A stretch of DNA of 64,000 nt from Tsuneonella aeria. GTDB lineage: Bacteria; Pseudomonadota; Alphaproteobacteria; Sphingomonadales; Sphingomonadaceae. Positions 8,628 to 18,794 of the stretch are shown in pieces. How positions within the stretch are numbered: the stretch's first letter is position 1; each line of letters begins with the position of its first letter. The stretch is from NCBI RefSeq assembly GCF_009827495.1, contig NZ_WTZA01000001.1, positions 1,302,001-1,366,000 on the forward strand. Direction: 5' to 3'. The notes under the pieces are model-generated. The model had not been told where the DNA came from. It did no database searches and saw only the letters and a program-made list of their open reading frames with translations. A program made the position numbers and the translations under genes.

Positions 8628-9430
8628 GCGGGGACGCGGCGCAGCAGCAGCGGCCCGAACGCGTCGTCCTGCGCCAGTTCCGCCCTGCCCCGCCGGGCAA
8701 GCTCCAGCGCAGCGACGAAGCTGCTGGCGAGCGCGGACTTGCGCAGCCTCGGCTCCGCGTGCGGGGGCAGGAACTGCCGCAGTTCCAGCCAGTCGAGCGT
8801 GACGCCGAGCATGGCGGACACGCGGTCCAGCGCGGATTCCAGCGTCATCACCGGCCGGTCCCGCACCATGTGCACCACCGGCGCGGTGCGGGCCTTCACC
8901 TGGCCATAGGCCTGGACCAGCGCGAACCAGTCGCATTGCCAGTCGGTCTTGCGGTCGGTCCTCAGGCCTTCGGGCGCGCCGCGGGCGAAGACATCGCGGC
9001 CGAGCCGGTCCCGCGCCATCAGCCGCGCCGCAGCCTCGCGCATGGCGCCAAGGCGGGCAAGCCGCAGCTGCAGCCGCAGCGCCAGGTCTTCGGGGCTCGG
9101 GTCTTCCTGCTCGTCACGCGGCAGCAGCAGCGCGGACTTGAGGTAGGCGAGCCAGGCCGCCATCACCAGGTAATCGGCCGCCAGCTCCAGCCGCAGCGCT
9201 TCGGCCTGTTCGATGTAGGCGATGTACTGATCCACCAGCGCGAGGATGGAGATCGCCTTCAGGTCCACCTTCTGCCGCCGCGCCAGGTCGAGCAGCAGGT
9301 CGAGCGGCCCTTCCCACCCGTCGAGATCGAGATAGAGCGCCGCCTCGTCGTTCGGAGCGGAAGCGGGACCCGTCCACTCTCCCTCCGTGTTCTCCAGATC
9401 GAGGTCGAGGACGAGCGCGCCGTCGTTCAT
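8624..9430 (-). CDS. scpA: Segregation and condensation protein A
   Basis: 268 residues. ScpA is the kleisin that bridges SMC heads. Diagnostic is the N-terminal LDGWEGPLDLLLDLARRQKVDLKAISI, followed by ALVDQYIAYIEQA and YLVMAAWLAYLKSALLLP. The acidic N-terminal 25 residues precede the conserved part. Its start overlaps the nagZ stop and its stop overlaps the scpB start, each by four bases, so nagZ, scpA and scpB should be translationally coupled. Confidence 0.95.
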   Translation of the reverse strand: MNDGALVLDLDLENTEGEWTGPASAPNDEAALYLDLDGWEGPLDLLLDLARRQKVDLKAISILALVDQYIAYIEQAEALRLELAADYLVMAAWLAYLKSALLLPRDEQEDPSPEDLALRLQLRLARLGAMREAAARLMARDRLGRDVFARGAPEGLRTDRKTDWQCDWFALVQAYGQVKARTAPVVHMVRDRPVMTLESALDRVSAMLGVTLDWLELRQFLPPHAEPRLRKSALASSFVAALELARRGRAELAQDDAFGPLLLRRVPA

Positions 9431-10443
9431 GCAGGCGTCCCGGCCAGAGCCAGCAGGGTATCGCGCTGGGCGAGCAGTTCCGCCTTGTCGCCCTGCGGCG
9501 GCCCGCCCGTCCCCTCAAGCGCGCGGTGGAGGCGCGCTGCGCCCTCGGCAGTCAGGGCTGGAAGGCGGCGGGCGATCTCCACCATGTCGTCCATCTTCGC
9601 CCAGCAATTGAGGGCGAGGTCGCATCCGGCGGCAATGGCGCGCTCGGCCCGCTCGGGCACGCTGCCCGACAGCGCTTCCATGTCGAGATCGTCGGTCAGC
9701 AGCAGGCCGGTGAACCCGATCCGGCCACGGATCACGTCGCGGATGACGACGGCGGACTGCGTGGCGGGATTGTCGGCGTCCCAGGCGGTGAACACCAGGT
9801 GTCCGGTCATCCCGATGGGCGCATCCTTCAGCGCACGGAAGGGCGCGAGATCGACCTCGAGCTCCGCCTCGCTGGCGGTGACGGTCGGCAGTTCCTTGTG
9901 CGTGTCGCACAGCGAGCGGCCGTGGCCGGGCATATGCTTGACGCAGCCCGCGACCCCGGCGTTGGCGAACCCTTCCAGGATCGCCCGCCCCAGCGCGGCG
10001 ACCCGCAGCGGTTCGCTGCCCAGGGCGCGGTCGCCGATCACGTCGTGCGCCCCCGGCTGGCGCACGTCCAGCGGCGGGTGGCAATCGACGGTGATGCCGG
10101 CCTCCGCCAGCTCGATCCCAAGCGCCTGCGCGTTCATCCGCGCCGCCGCGATCGCGGATGACGGGGCGACTTCATACAAGGCATCGAACGCCGCGCCGGC
10201 GGGAAATGCCGTCCAGTGCGGTGGACGCATCCGGGCGACGCGGCCGCCTTCCTGGTCGATGCACAGGAACAGCCGGTCGCGCCCGTGGATCGAGCGCAGA
10301 TCGTCGGTCAGGGCGCGGACCTGGTCCGGGTTGTCGATGTTGCGGCCGAACAGGATATAGCCGGCAGGATCGCACTCGCGGAAAAACGCCCGTTCTTGAT
10401 CGGTGAGGGCCAGGCCTGACAGGCCGAAGATAGCAGGCGTCAT
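9427..10443 (-). CDS. nagZ: Beta-N-acetylhexosaminidase NagZ
   Basis: 338 residues from ATG 10441-10443 (MTPAIFGLSG). A family GH3 enzyme of the cytoplasm, it removes GlcNAc from muropeptides during cell-wall recycling. Seen: IDQEGGRVARM near residue 62, and KHMPGHG (169-175) followed by D180-T-H182, the Asp/His dyad that acts as acid/base in NagZ. No signal peptide is visible, as expected. It overlaps scpA by four bases and follows the SPOR-domain gene. A 36-base longer in-frame extension exists upstream, but the conserved N-terminus starts at this Met. Confidence 0.94.
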   Translation of the reverse strand: MTPAIFGLSGLALTDQERAFFRECDPAGYILFGRNIDNPDQVRALTDDLRSIHGRDRLFLCIDQEGGRVARMRPPHWTAFPAGAAFDALYEVAPSSAIAAARMNAQALGIELAEAGITVDCHPPLDVRQPGAHDVIGDRALGSEPLRVAALGRAILEGFANAGVAGCVKHMPGHGRSLCDTHKELPTVTASEAELEVDLAPFRALKDAPIGMTGHLVFTAWDADNPATQSAVVIRDVIRGRIGFTGLLLTDDLDMEALSGSVPERAERAIAAGCDLALNCWAKMDDMVEIARRLPALTAEGAARLHRALEGTGGPPQGDKAELLAQRDTLLALAGTPA

Positions 10444-10513
10444 GGATCGCAGATTCGCAGGAAGCGGGCCCCGCTGCAAGCCGGCGGGGGCGCCAATCCC
10501 CTGTGGTCGTCGC

Positions 10514-11212
10514 TCAGCGTTTCACCTGGCAGGCGACGCCATCGCCCTTGAGCGCGTTGCAAAGCTGCGTCGCCGCGGTAGCGTTGCCGGCAATCGCCTG
10601 AAGGCGATAGACCGTGCCGATGTCGGCCTGCCCCTGGACCACCCGGTGGCTCACGCCGGCCAGCTTGTCCGTCTGGCTCTGGAGACTGCGCCAACCGGCC
10701 TCCGCCAGTTCCCGGCTGCCATAAGCGCCCACCTGGACCGGAACGCCGGCCGGCGCCGGGGTCGCCTCGGCGGCCGCCGACGGTTGCGCAGCGGGCGCAT
10801 CGGCGGTGCGCGGCGCATCGATGCTGGGCCGGGGCGCGGCATCCGCGATGCGGCTTTCGGTGTCCTGCCCTTCGCCAACCGCGGGGGCGAGGTTGCCGGT
10901 GCCTTCGAACGTCTTGCCGCCCGGATCGGCGGGCCGCACCTTGTACGGGCCGGCGGGCGCCGCGATCGTGCTGCCGTCGGCAACGATGGCAGTATCCGCG
11001 CCGCGGCTGCCGAACCACCAGATGCCGGCGGCAAACGCGATCAGGGCGAGCAGGGCGAGCAGCGCGAAGCCGACGATGCGGCCGGTATCGACCCCGCCGT
11101 CGATCTCGTCCTCTTCCCCCGATTCCAGCCACGGCAACCGTTCATCGGGGTCGGCCAGCGTCAGTTGATCGTTGCCAAGGTATTCGTCGCCCGTGATCGA
11201 TTGGCCGGCCAT
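10514..11212 (-). CDS. SPOR-domain cell-envelope protein
   Basis: 232 residues. A cytoplasmic acidic N-terminus, one membrane helix at about residues 46-67, a Pro/Ala-rich periplasmic linker, and a C-terminal SPOR domain (about 155-232, VPVQVGAYGSRELAEAGW and QLCNALKGDGVACQVKR) that binds denuded peptidoglycan at the septum. I chose ATG 11210-11212, because GGAGGAG at 11221-11227 stands eight bases upstream. A GTG at 11218, overlapping the argS stop, is also in frame but sits too close to that site. The position after argS and before nagZ is conserved in alphaproteobacteria and fits a role in cell division or wall turnover. Confidence 0.88.
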   Translation of the reverse strand: MAGQSITGDEYLGNDQLTLADPDERLPWLESGEEDEIDGGVDTGRIVGFALLALLALIAFAAGIWWFGSRGADTAIVADGSTIAAPAGPYKVRPADPGGKTFEGTGNLAPAVGEGQDTESRIADAAPRPSIDAPRTADAPAAQPSAAAEATPAPAGVPVQVGAYGSRELAEAGWRSLQSQTDKLAGVSHRVVQGQADIGTVYRLQAIAGNATAATQLCNALKGDGVACQVKR

Positions 11213-11214
11213 GA

Positions 11215-12960
11215 TCACATCTCCTCCACTGCCTCGACGCCCAGTATCGCCAGGCCGTTGCGGATAACCTGCACGATCTGGCTGGCGAGGAAAAGCCTCG
11301 CCGCGGTCAGCGTCGGGTCGCCTGCAACGATGATGCGCTTGTCCGGGCTGTCGTTGCCCGCGTTCCAGAATGCGTGGAAGGCGGCGGCAAGATCATAAAG
11401 GAAGAACGCGATGCGGTGGGGTTCGCGCGCCACGGCGGCGGCTTCCACGATGCGGGGGAACTGCGCGGCCAGGCGGATCAGCGCGATCTCGTCCCCGCCA
11501 AGGCGGTCGAGCGCCGCCGGATCGGGCGCGATCCCTTCCGCCGCCGCCTTGCGCAGCGTGGAGTGGATGCGAGCGCTGGCGTACTGGACGTAGAACACCG
11601 GATTGTCCTTCGACGCCTCCACCACCTTGGCGAAATCGAACTCCATCTGCGCTTCAGGTTTGCGGGTCAGCATGGTGAAGCGGACCACGTCCTTGCCCAC
11701 TTCCTCCGCCACTTCGGACAGCGTCACGAACGTGCCGGACCGTTTCGACATCTTCACCGGCTCGCCGTTGCGAAGTAGCTGGACCATCTGCACCAGCTTC
11801 ACGTCGAACGGGATCGCCCGGCCTTCGCCTTCGGCTAGGGCGGACACGGCGGCCTTGATGCGCTTCACCGTCCCGGCATGGTCGGCGCCCCAGATGTCGA
11901 TCAGCTCGTCAGCAGCCGCAGCCTTCTGCATGTGATAGGCAAGGTCGGCGCCGAAATAGGTCCAATTGCCGTCGCTCTTGCGGATCGGGCGGTCCTGGTC
12001 ATCGCCAAACCGGGTGGCGCGGAACAGCGGAAGCTCGACCGGCTCCCAGTCGTCGGGCGTCTTGCCCTTGGGCGCCTCCAGCACGCCATCGTAGACGAGA
12101 TCGTGCGCACGCATCCATGCCTCGGCCTCGGCCGGCTTGCCCGCGGCCTGGAGCTCCGCTTCCGAGGCGAACACGTCGTGCCGGATACCCAGCAGGGCGA
12201 GGTCGGCGCGGATCATGTCCATCATCGCGGCGACCGCGATGCGCTTGAATTCGGGGAGCCACTCGGCTTCCGGCGCGGCGGCGAAGCGATCCCCGAACCG
12301 CTCCGCCAGCTGCTCGCCCACGGGAACGAGATAGTCGCCGGGGTAGAGACCTTCGGGCACCGCGCCGACTTGTTCGCCGAGCGCTTCGCGATACCGCACG
12401 TGGGCCGACCGGGCGAGCACGTCCACCTGCGCGCCGGCATCGTTGACATAATATTCGCGGATCACCGGGTGGCCGACGAATTCCAGCAGGTTCGCCAGGG
12501 CATCGCCCACCACCGCCCCGCGGCAATGGCCCATGTGCATCGGACCGGTAGGGTTGGCGGAGACGTATTCGACGTTCACCCGCCGCCCCGCGCCGGTCGC
12601 GGACCGGCCATAGTCGGCGCCGACCGCGGCGATCGTTTCCAGTTCACGCAGCCATTCGCTGTCGGCGAGGCGCAGGTTGATGAACCCCGGCCCGGCGATC
12701 TCCGCGCCGGTGATCGCAGGGTCGCGCGCCAGGTGCGCAACGATCTTTTCCGCAAGGCTGCGGGGGTTGGTCGCCGCCGCCTTGGCCAGCGCCATCGCGG
12801 CATTAGTGGCAAGATCGCCGTGCGACGGGTCGCGCGGCGGCTCCACCGTCACGGCCGCCTCCGATGCGCCGGGGGGCAGCGCGCCTTCCAGCTCGAGGGC
12901 GCGGAGCACGGCTCCGATGCGGGCCGCGAAGGCCGCGTGCAGGGTCTGGGGTTCCGACAT
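11215..12960 (-). CDS. argS: Arginyl-tRNA synthetase
   Basis: 581 residues, class I synthetase charging tRNA-Arg. The N-terminal add-1 domain is followed by the HIGH-type signature in [16 protein letters not shown] (HMGH at 132-135) and a KMSKR loop in [11 protein letters not shown] at about residue 405-415. The C-terminal DALR anticodon-binding domain ends in [19 protein letters not shown]. The gene directly precedes the SPOR gene and a lipoprotein gene lies 74 bases upstream on the same strand. Confidence 0.96.
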   Translation of the reverse strand: MSEPQTLHAAFAARIGAVLRALELEGALPPGASEAAVTVEPPRDPSHGDLATNAAMALAKAAATNPRSLAEKIVAHLARDPAITGAEIAGPGFINLRLADSEWLRELETIAAVGADYGRSATGAGRRVNVEYVSANPTGPMHMGHCRGAVVGDALANLLEFVGHPVIREYYVNDAGAQVDVLARSAHVRYREALGEQVGAVPEGLYPGDYLVPVGEQLAERFGDRFAAAPEAEWLPEFKRIAVAAMMDMIRADLALLGIRHDVFASEAELQAAGKPAEAEAWMRAHDLVYDGVLEAPKGKTPDDWEPVELPLFRATRFGDDQDRPIRKSDGNWTYFGADLAYHMQKAAAADELIDIWGADHAGTVKRIKAAVSALAEGEGRAIPFDVKLVQMVQLLRNGEPVKMSKRSGTFVTLSEVAEEVGKDVVRFTMLTRKPEAQMEFDFAKVVEASKDNPVFYVQYASARIHSTLRKAAAEGIAPDPAALDRLGGDEIALIRLAAQFPRIVEAAAVAREPHRIAFFLYDLAAAFHAFWNAGNDSPDKRIIVAGDPTLTAARLFLASQIVQVIRNGLAILGVEAVEEM

Positions 12961-13034
12961 GGCGCGCGGGTTAACCGATCAGCGCGAAAGCGCAAGATCG
13001 CCCGCAGCCGTGCACCGGCCGGCGGCAGCCACCC

Positions 13035-13685
13035 TCAGCGCGTGGCGTTGTAGGCCAGTTGTTCTTCGCTGAGCTGGAAACCGACGAGCAGTTCGAAGGT
13101 CGCCCGCGCCACGGCCGCCTTCACCGCCGGTTCCGAAAGCGGATCGATCGCCGCGTCCTCGTCGCCCGCCTTGCGCCGGCGCGTGATCTGTTCGCGGATT
13201 TCCTGCGGCAGGGTCGCCTCCGCCCGGTCGACGAAGGCGCCGGCCTGCGCGCGCGCCTGGGCACGTTCCTGGCCATCGGCGAACGCGATGGTCACCTGCC
13301 CCACGCGCTTGGTCACCACCGAAGTGCCGCCGCGCAGCACCACCGAGTAATACGGCAGCGTGACCGTGCGGGCCCCGCGCGCATCGGTGCGGCGCGCCAG
13401 CACGTCGAACGTGGCGTTGGTGTAGATGCGCGGCGACCCGTCGTCGCACGTCGAGCGGAGGTTGGTGATCGATGCCGTCACGTCGATATTGGCGGCGGAC
13501 GTATCGCCGGGCACGCGGAACGTGGTGATGTCGCCCGTGTAGTCAGGGACGCCCACCGCGGGGCACGCGGTGCGCACGGCGGTGATGCCGATGCCCTGAT
13601 CGACCACCAGTTCGCCATCGGTCTTGCAGCCGGCAAGCGCGGCCCCCATCAACAACGGGATGGCAAGGCGAAGGCGGTTGGTCAT
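13035..13685 (-). CDS. Predicted lipoprotein of unknown function
   Basis: 216 residues beginning MTNRLRLAIPLLMGAALAGC, a lipoprotein signal peptide with lipobox ALAGC, so Cys20 should be lipidated. The mature part begins with a beta-rich stretch (ITAVRTACPAVGVPDYTGDITTF), has a middle YYSVVLRGGTSVVTKRVGQVTIAF and a helical C-terminus. Its layout resembles sphingomonad envelope lipoproteins of unknown role, but I do not recognise a characterised family. It is divergent from ispH (74 bases between the starts) and upstream of argS on the same strand. Confidence 0.8.
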   Translation of the reverse strand: MTNRLRLAIPLLMGAALAGCKTDGELVVDQGIGITAVRTACPAVGVPDYTGDITTFRVPGDTSAANIDVTASITNLRSTCDDGSPRIYTNATFDVLARRTDARGARTVTLPYYSVVLRGGTSVVTKRVGQVTIAFADGQERAQARAQAGAFVDRAEATLPQEIREQITRRRKAGDEDAAIDPLSEPAVKAAVARATFELLVGFQLSEEQLAYNATR

Positions 13686-13759
13686 GGCAGGGTATGTCCC
13701 GTTTCTGTTGCAGGCCGTCGCCCTAGCGGCGCGCGCGGCGAAGCGCTAGAGGCCGATCC

Positions 13760-14749
13760 ATGAACGCCCCCTTGCAAGCCCCGCCCTCCGCCAGCCCTGG
13801 GAGCGCCGCCGGGCGGTTGCCGCTGCTGCTGCTCTTGGCCGCGCCGCGCGGCTTCTGCGCCGGGGTGGACCGCGCGATCGAGATCGTGGAGCGCGCGATC
13901 GAGAAGTTCGGCGCGCCCGTCTATGTCCGGCACGAGATCGTCCACAACCGCTACGTGGTCGATGCGCTGAAGGCGCAGGGCGCGATCTTCGTGGAGGAAC
14001 TGGACGAGGTGCCCGACGGCGCGCCGGTCGTGTTCAGCGCGCACGGCGTGCCCAAGGCGATTCCTGTCGAGGCGACCCGGCGCGAGATGACCTGGGTGGA
14101 TGCCACCTGCCCGCTGGTCAGCAAGGTCCACCGCCAGGCGGAACGCCAGATCGAGGCGGGGCGGCACATCGTCTTCATCGGCCACCGCGGGCACCCCGAA
14201 GTGATCGGGACCATGGGACAGGTGCCGAACGGAACGATGACCCTGGTGGAAACGCTGGCCGACGTCGCCGAACTCGGCTTCGCGCCCGGCACGCCGCTGT
14301 CCTTCCTGACCCAGACCACTCTGTCCGTGGACGACACGCGCGAGATCGTCGCCGCGCTCCAGAACAAATACCCCGGAATCGTGGGGCCCAAGGCGGAAGA
14401 TATCTGCTACGCGACATCCAACCGGCAGGCCGCGGTCAAGGTGATCGCGCCCGGGAGCGACCTGGTGCTGGTAATCGGCGCGCCCAATTCGTCCAATTCG
14501 CTCCGGCTGGTGGAAGTGGCGGAGCGGCTGGGCACGGACGCCCGTCTGATCGAGCGGGCGAGCGACATCGACCCGGCCTGGCTGGAAGGCGTGGGCACGG
14601 TGGGCGTTACCGCCGGCGCCTCCGCCCCCGAAACGCTGGTGCGCGAAGTCGTCGCGCGGCTTTCCGAATGGCGCGACGTGGAGGAGCACCAGATCGTCTC
14701 CGCCGAAGAGAATATGATCTTCAAGCTGCCGCGCCAGCTTGCGGACTAG
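13760..14749 (+). CDS. ispH: 4-hydroxy-3-methylbut-2-enyl diphosphate reductase
   Basis: 329 residues. IspH makes IPP and DMAPP in the last step of the non-mevalonate isoprenoid pathway, using a [4Fe-4S] cluster. The three cluster cysteines are visible: C33 in [13 protein letters not shown]117 in [11 protein letters not shown] and C216 in [10 protein letters not shown]. The catalytic context [12 protein letters not shown] is also present. About 20 extra N-terminal residues precede the conserved core. Its TAG is followed directly by the thrB start (TAGTG), and thrB overlaps rnhA, so the three probably form one transcript. Confidence 0.96.
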   Translation: MNAPLQAPPSASPGSAAGRLPLLLLLAAPRGFCAGVDRAIEIVERAIEKFGAPVYVRHEIVHNRYVVDALKAQGAIFVEELDEVPDGAPVVFSAHGVPKAIPVEATRREMTWVDATCPLVSKVHRQAERQIEAGRHIVFIGHRGHPEVIGTMGQVPNGTMTLVETLADVAELGFAPGTPLSFLTQTTLSVDDTREIVAALQNKYPGIVGPKAEDICYATSNRQAAVKVIAPGSDLVLVIGAPNSSNSLRLVEVAERLGTDARLIERASDIDPAWLEGVGTVGVTAGASAPETLVREVVARLSEWRDVEEHQIVSAEENMIFKLPRQLAD

Positions 14750-15723
14750 TGGCGGTCTACACGCCCCTCGCTGCCGAGGACCTCGCCGCCCTGATCGATG
14801 CCTACGACGTCGGCGCGCTGGTGTCGGCCAAGGGGATCGCCGAAGGTGTCTCCAATTCCAACTGGCTGGTCGAAACCGCCGGTGCGGACGGGGCGGGTGC
14901 GCGCTTTATCCTGACGATGTACGAACGGCGCATCGACCTCGGCGAACTGCCGTTCTTCCTCGGCCTGCTAGATTACCTGTCCGCGCGTGGATGCCCGGTT
15001 CCGCGCACAATCCACGATCGCGACGGGAACGCCTCCCGCGACCTCGCCGGCAAGACGGTCGCGCTGATCGAGTTCCTGCCGGGCATCTCGGTCGATCGGC
15101 CCACGGCCGCGCAGGCGCGTTCCGTCGGGGCGGCGCTGGCCGGGGTGCACCTGGCCGCGCGCGATTTTCCCCTTTCGCGCGCCAACGCGCTCGGCATCGC
15201 GGCCAGCCACGCTGCGCTCGCGCGGTGCGGCGCGGCCTCGCTTGAGGGGATTGCCGCGGGGCTGTCCGAAGCGATTACCCGCGCCGCGGCCCTGCGCGAC
15301 CGCTGGCCCGAAACGCTGCCGCGTTCCGTCTGCCACACGGACCTGTTTCCCGACAACGTCCTGATGCGCGGCGAACGGGTCGCGGGCATGATCGACTTCT
15401 ACTTCGCCTGCAACGAGGCGATGGCGTACGACCTTGCCGTGACGCACGCCGCCTGGAGCTTCGCCAGGGACGGGTCCGCGTTTCACGCCGATGTCGGCCG
15501 CGCGCTGGTGGAAGGATACGAATCGGTGCGTCCGCTGACCGCGCCGGAGCGCCGCGCCCTGCCCCTGCTGGCCGAAGGGGCCTGCCTGCGCTTCGTCGCC
15601 AGCCGCGCGGAAGACTGGCTGGAAGGGCCGCCCGGCGCGCTTGTCGAACGGAAGGACCCGATGGCCTTCATGCGGCGCTTGCATTTTTACGCCGGGGCGG
15701 GCGAAGACCCCTTCCACGCATGA
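14749..15723 (+). CDS. thrB: Homoserine kinase (ThrB, aminoglycoside-phosphotransferase fold)
   Basis: 324 residues from GTG 14749, which shares one base with the ispH stop. This is the ThrB2 type of homoserine kinase found in alphaproteobacteria, unrelated to the GHMP-type enterobacterial ThrB. It makes O-phosphohomoserine for threonine synthesis. Evidence: N-terminal [20 protein letters not shown], the [11 protein letters not shown] nucleotide loop, the Brenner motif [12 protein letters not shown] and the metal-binding [18 protein letters not shown] four-base overlap (ATGA, 15720-15723) links it to rnhA, an arrangement common in this lineage. Confidence 0.93.
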   Translation: MAVYTPLAAEDLAALIDAYDVGALVSAKGIAEGVSNSNWLVETAGADGAGARFILTMYERRIDLGELPFFLGLLDYLSARGCPVPRTIHDRDGNASRDLAGKTVALIEFLPGISVDRPTAAQARSVGAALAGVHLAARDFPLSRANALGIAASHAALARCGAASLEGIAAGLSEAITRAAALRDRWPETLPRSVCHTDLFPDNVLMRGERVAGMIDFYFACNEAMAYDLAVTHAAWSFARDGSAFHADVGRALVEGYESVRPLTAPERRALPLLAEGACLRFVASRAEDWLEGPPGALVERKDPMAFMRRLHFYAGAGEDPFHA

Positions 15724-16160
15724 AGAGCATCGACATTTTCACCGACGGGGCCTGCAAGGGCAACCCCGGCCCCGGCGGCTGGGCTGCCCTGCTGCGCATG
15801 GGGCGGCACGAAAAGGAACTGTCGGGCGGAGACGCTTCGACCACGAACAACCGGATGGAGCTGACCGCGGCGATCCGCGCCTTGGAGGCGCTGATCGAAC
15901 CGTGCGACATCAAGCTGCATTCCGACAGCAAGTACGTGCTCGACGGGATCACCAAGTGGGTTCACGGCTGGCAGCGGAGCGGCTGGAAGAACGCCAGCAA
16001 GCAGCCGGTGCGCAATGCCGACCTGTGGCATGAGCTGATCGCGGCGGCCAAGCCGCACAAGATCGAATGGGTCTGGGTCAAGGGCCACAGCGGCCATGCG
16101 GAAAACGAACGGGTCGATGCCCTCGCCTGCGCCGCGGCGGAAGCGGCCCGCCCGGGCTAG
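15720..16160 (+). CDS. rnhA: Ribonuclease HI
   Basis: 146 residues. It cleaves the RNA strand of RNA-DNA hybrids. The four acidic active-site residues are in place: D9 ([15 protein letters not shown]), E47 (NNRMELTAA), D69 (LHSDSKYV) and the late Asp in NERVDALA, with the conserved His in [10 protein letters not shown]. The basic-protrusion segment [17 protein letters not shown] is present, so this is the E. coli-like type. Its TAG stop shares the palindrome CTAG with the stop of the oxidase gene coming from the other strand. Confidence 0.97.
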   Translation: MKSIDIFTDGACKGNPGPGGWAALLRMGRHEKELSGGDASTTNNRMELTAAIRALEALIEPCDIKLHSDSKYVLDGITKWVHGWQRSGWKNASKQPVRNADLWHELIAAAKPHKIEWVWVKGHSGHAENERVDALACAAAEAARPG

Positions 16161-17257
16161 AAACGCGCCGGGTCGTAACGCGCCGGGTCGATCCGTTCGG
16201 TCATCGCGTCTTTCGGCAATCCGAGCAGCAGTTGCGCCCCCAGGCGCGCCGCGGCGGGCGCCGTCTGGATGCCGAACCCCCCTTGCCCGGCAAACCAGAA
16301 CAGGCCCTCCACGCGCGGATCGAACCCGTAGACCGGCAGGCGATCGGGGGCGAAGCTGCGCAGCCCTGCCCACTTTCGCTCGACCGCGCTGACCCGCCAG
16401 TCGACAACCTGCTCGAACCGGTCGATCGCCTCGGCCACCGCGAGCTCCTCCGGGGCGGCGTCGCACGCCGCGCTCGGCGTCTCGTCGTGCGGGCTCAACC
16501 ACAGGCGGCCGCTTTCGGGCTTGAAATAGAACTGCCCATCGATGTCGAGGACGAGAGGCAGGTCGGCCGGCGGCGGAGGGTCGGTGCGGAGCTGGACCAC
16601 GGTGCGGCGCAGGGGCTGGATGCCAAGCGCCCGCGCCCCTGCGATCGCGGCCAGCGCGTCCGCCCAGGCGCCGGCCGCGTTGACCAGCGTGGCGGCCTGG
16701 AAAGATCGCCCGTCCGCCGTCCCCACCGTCCATCGCCCCCCGGCCCGCCGGGCTGTGACCACGCGCGCGCGCGTATGCAGGGCGACCCCGGCGCGCCGTG
16801 CGGCCGAGAGGTAGTGCTGATGAACCCCTGCCACGTCGATATCCGCGCAGGCAGGTTCCCACACTGCGCCCGTCACGATCGGCCGGACACCGGGGATTCG
16901 CCGCTCGATCCCCGTGCGGTCCAGCCGTTCGATATGGACACCGCTGTGCGCGAAGCGCGCCATGAATGCGTCGAGCGCCGGTTCGTCCCCGGCCCGGCCG
17001 ACATAGAGCGCGCCGCGATTGCTGAGGAATCCGCGCTCGCGAAGCCAGGGGCCGGAGGCGAGCGTCAGCGGCACCACGTCCGGCCCGCCGTAGCATTCCT
17101 CCCAGAACGCCGCGGACCGGCCGGTGGCGTGGTAGCCGGGGCGGTCCTCCGCTTCCAGCAGGACCACCCGGCCTGCACCGTGCGCGCCCAGTTCCGCGGC
17201 GAGGCTGGCCCCGGCCATGCCAGCGCCGACGATGGCGATATCGAACGACTCGCTCAT
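16157..17257 (-). CDS. FAD-dependent amine/D-amino-acid oxidoreductase (DAO family)
   Basis: 366 residues from ATG 17255-17257 ([20 protein letters not shown]). The N-terminal GxGxxG FAD motif is followed by a second, acidic FAD contact ([20 protein letters not shown]) and a C-terminal [19 protein letters not shown] that closes the FAD site, the pattern of the DAO/glycine-oxidase superfamily. The substrate is not evident; sarcosine, D-amino acids or other secondary amines are possible. Its start overlaps the stop of the upstream hydrolase gene (17254) by four bases, so the two are likely co-transcribed. It converges with rnhA and overlaps it by four bases. Confidence 0.85.
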   Translation of the reverse strand: MSESFDIAIVGAGMAGASLAAELGAHGAGRVVLLEAEDRPGYHATGRSAAFWEECYGGPDVVPLTLASGPWLRERGFLSNRGALYVGRAGDEPALDAFMARFAHSGVHIERLDRTGIERRIPGVRPIVTGAVWEPACADIDVAGVHQHYLSAARRAGVALHTRARVVTARRAGGRWTVGTADGRSFQAATLVNAAGAWADALAAIAGARALGIQPLRRTVVQLRTDPPPPADLPLVLDIDGQFYFKPESGRLWLSPHDETPSAACDAAPEELAVAEAIDRFEQVVDWRVSAVERKWAGLRSFAPDRLPVYGFDPRVEGLFWFAGQGGFGIQTAPAAARLGAQLLLGLPKDAMTERIDPARYDPARF

Positions 17258-18225
17258 CGCGGTGGGGCCCTGGAATCGAGGAAGGAATCGATTTCCGCGA
17301 GCGCGCGGTCGCGCACCGCATCCACCTCGCGCAAGATCTCGTGATGCGATTCGGGGCCGAAAGTGACCAGGCGGCAATCGGGCAGGCGCGCGGCCGCCGC
17401 CGCAATCGCGCGGTAAGCGACCAGCTTGTCGTTCTGCGCCGCCAGGATCAGCACCGGCATCTTTACCCGTTCTAGCACGCCGGGCGCCATCAAGCGGCGC
17501 ATGGAGGCATAGGCCTGCACCACCCAGCCCCAGCTTCCCGGACCCATCACCAATTCCGGCCGCTCGGCGCGCCACCACAGTTCGTCGGCATAGCGCGCGG
17601 CGTCATGCGTCAGCAGGTGCGCGCGCGAAACGGGGGGCTCGCCCGGCTTCTCGCTCCACTTCCAGGCCGGGCGGCGGAGGTCGCCGAACGATCCCGCCAG
17701 GCGCGCGGCGGCATGCATGGCTGCGGGCGGAAGCGGTCCGTGAAGGCCCAGCATCGGGGCGACCAGGATCACCGCGTCAGGGGCAAGGCGGCCGTCCGCC
17801 ACGGCCCGCAACGCAATATGTCCGCCCATCGAATGGCCGGCCAGGATATGCGGAGCCGGCGTGTTGGCCGCCCAGTCGGCCCACAAGGCGGCAAGATCGC
17901 CCACCCAATCCCCGAAATCCGCGATGTGGCCGGTGATCGCATCGGCCCCCAGGCGCCCGGACCCGGCCTGGCCGCGCCAGTCGGCGGCGGTCACGCGCCA
18001 GCCGCGCCCGGTCCAGTCCGCCAGGGTTTCAAGGTATTTCTCGTATCCGTCCCCCCGCCCGGCCATGAACAGGATGGACCCGCGCGGCGCATCCGCGGAT
18101 GCCGGATGCCAGTCGATCCGCCGGATCGCATGGCCATCGGCGGCAGTCCAGGTAGCTTCCCGTGCGTGGTCAGGTATCGAACGGCGGCGCGCTGCACGCT
18201 CGGCATCGGTGCCAGTATCGCTAAT
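17254..18225 (-). CDS. Alpha/beta hydrolase (lysophospholipase-like), apparent ATT start
   Basis: 323 residues if translation starts at ATT 18223-18225. The protein has the serine aminopeptidase/lysophospholipase fold: SILFMAGRGDGYEKYLETL, the nucleophile elbow AGHSMGGHIAL, and a late Asp and His (ILAAQNDKLVAYR, FGPESHHEIL). The family usually begins shortly before the RREIP/ATW-type segment, which here is RRRSIPDHAREATW. No ATG, GTG or nearby TTG lies in frame; the only in-frame near-cognate codon behind a strong ribosome-binding site is ATT, with GGAGG at 18232-18236 six bases upstream. TTG codons at 18306 and 18351 would add about 27-42 unlikely residues and run into cpaA. It overlaps the downstream oxidase gene by four bases. 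Confidence 0.8.
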   Translation of the reverse strand: MSDTGTDAERAARRRSIPDHAREATWTAADGHAIRRIDWHPASADAPRGSILFMAGRGDGYEKYLETLADWTGRGWRVTAADWRGQAGSGRLGADAITGHIADFGDWVGDLAALWADWAANTPAPHILAGHSMGGHIALRAVADGRLAPDAVILVAPMLGLHGPLPPAAMHAAARLAGSFGDLRRPAWKWSEKPGEPPVSRAHLLTHDAARYADELWWRAERPELVMGPGSWGWVVQAYASMRRLMAPGVLERVKMPVLILAAQNDKLVAYRAIAAAAARLPDCRLVTFGPESHHEILREVDAVRDRALAEIDSFLDSRAPPR

Positions 18226-18305
18226 CGCACGCCTCCAGTCGTGGTTACTATTTGGTAAGCAGTGGGCTTTAGCACCCGGTCCCAGGGACTTTGGGGGCTT
18301 ACACA

Positions 18306-18794
18306 ATGCTGGGCGGATATCTGCACTACGGGCTGCTCGTGGCCCTTGCAATCGCGCTGCTGGTCGCCGCGTTTACCGACTTGCGCCGCCGTCAGATCGA
18401 CAACTCGCTCAATGCCGGGATCGCCCTTGCCGCCCCCCTGTTCTGGTGGGCCAGCGGCAAGTCGCTGTGGCCGGACGTCGCCTGGCAACTGGCCGTCGCG
18501 GCCGGCGCCTTCGCCGTTTTCGCCGCGATGTTCGCCATGAAATGGATGGGCGGCGGCGACGTGAAGCTGCTGACGGCGCTGGCGTTGTGGATCGATCCCG
18601 AATGGTTCCTGCGGCTGCTGGTCGTCATGGCGCTCGTCGGCGGGCTGCTGACCATCGTGATGGGCGCCTGGCACGTCGCCCGGCGGCAGCGCGAGCGGCT
18701 GGCAATCCCGTACGGCGTGGCGATCGCAATCGCCGGTCTGTGGGTGATCGGCGCCCATTACATCCCGGTCGCGCAAGGGGCGCTGGTCGGATGA
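18306..18794 (+). CDS. cpaA: Prepilin peptidase CpaA (type IV, A24 family)
   Basis: 162 residues from ATG 18306; a TTG five codons earlier is also in frame. CpaA cleaves the leader of Flp prepilin at the inner membrane. Seen are the aspartyl active-site motifs DLRRRQIDN near residue 28 and the GxGD-type MGGGDVKLLTAL near residue 80, set among hydrophobic helices. The length fits the short TadV/CpaA branch that lacks the N-methyltransferase part. It is the first gene of the pilus locus and is divergent from the hydrolase gene, about 80 bases apart. Confidence 0.92.
   Translation: MLGGYLHYGLLVALAIALLVAAFTDLRRRQIDNSLNAGIALAAPLFWWASGKSLWPDVAWQLAVAAGAFAVFAAMFAMKWMGGGDVKLLTALALWIDPEWFLRLLVVMALVGGLLTIVMGAWHVARRQRERLAIPYGVAIAIAGLWVIGAHYIPVAQGALVG

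Noticed and set aside
16157..16160. Shared CTAG as stop codon of both rnhA and the convergent oxidase gene
   Set aside because: It is real but simply reflects tight packing of convergent genes; no regulatory meaning is evident.
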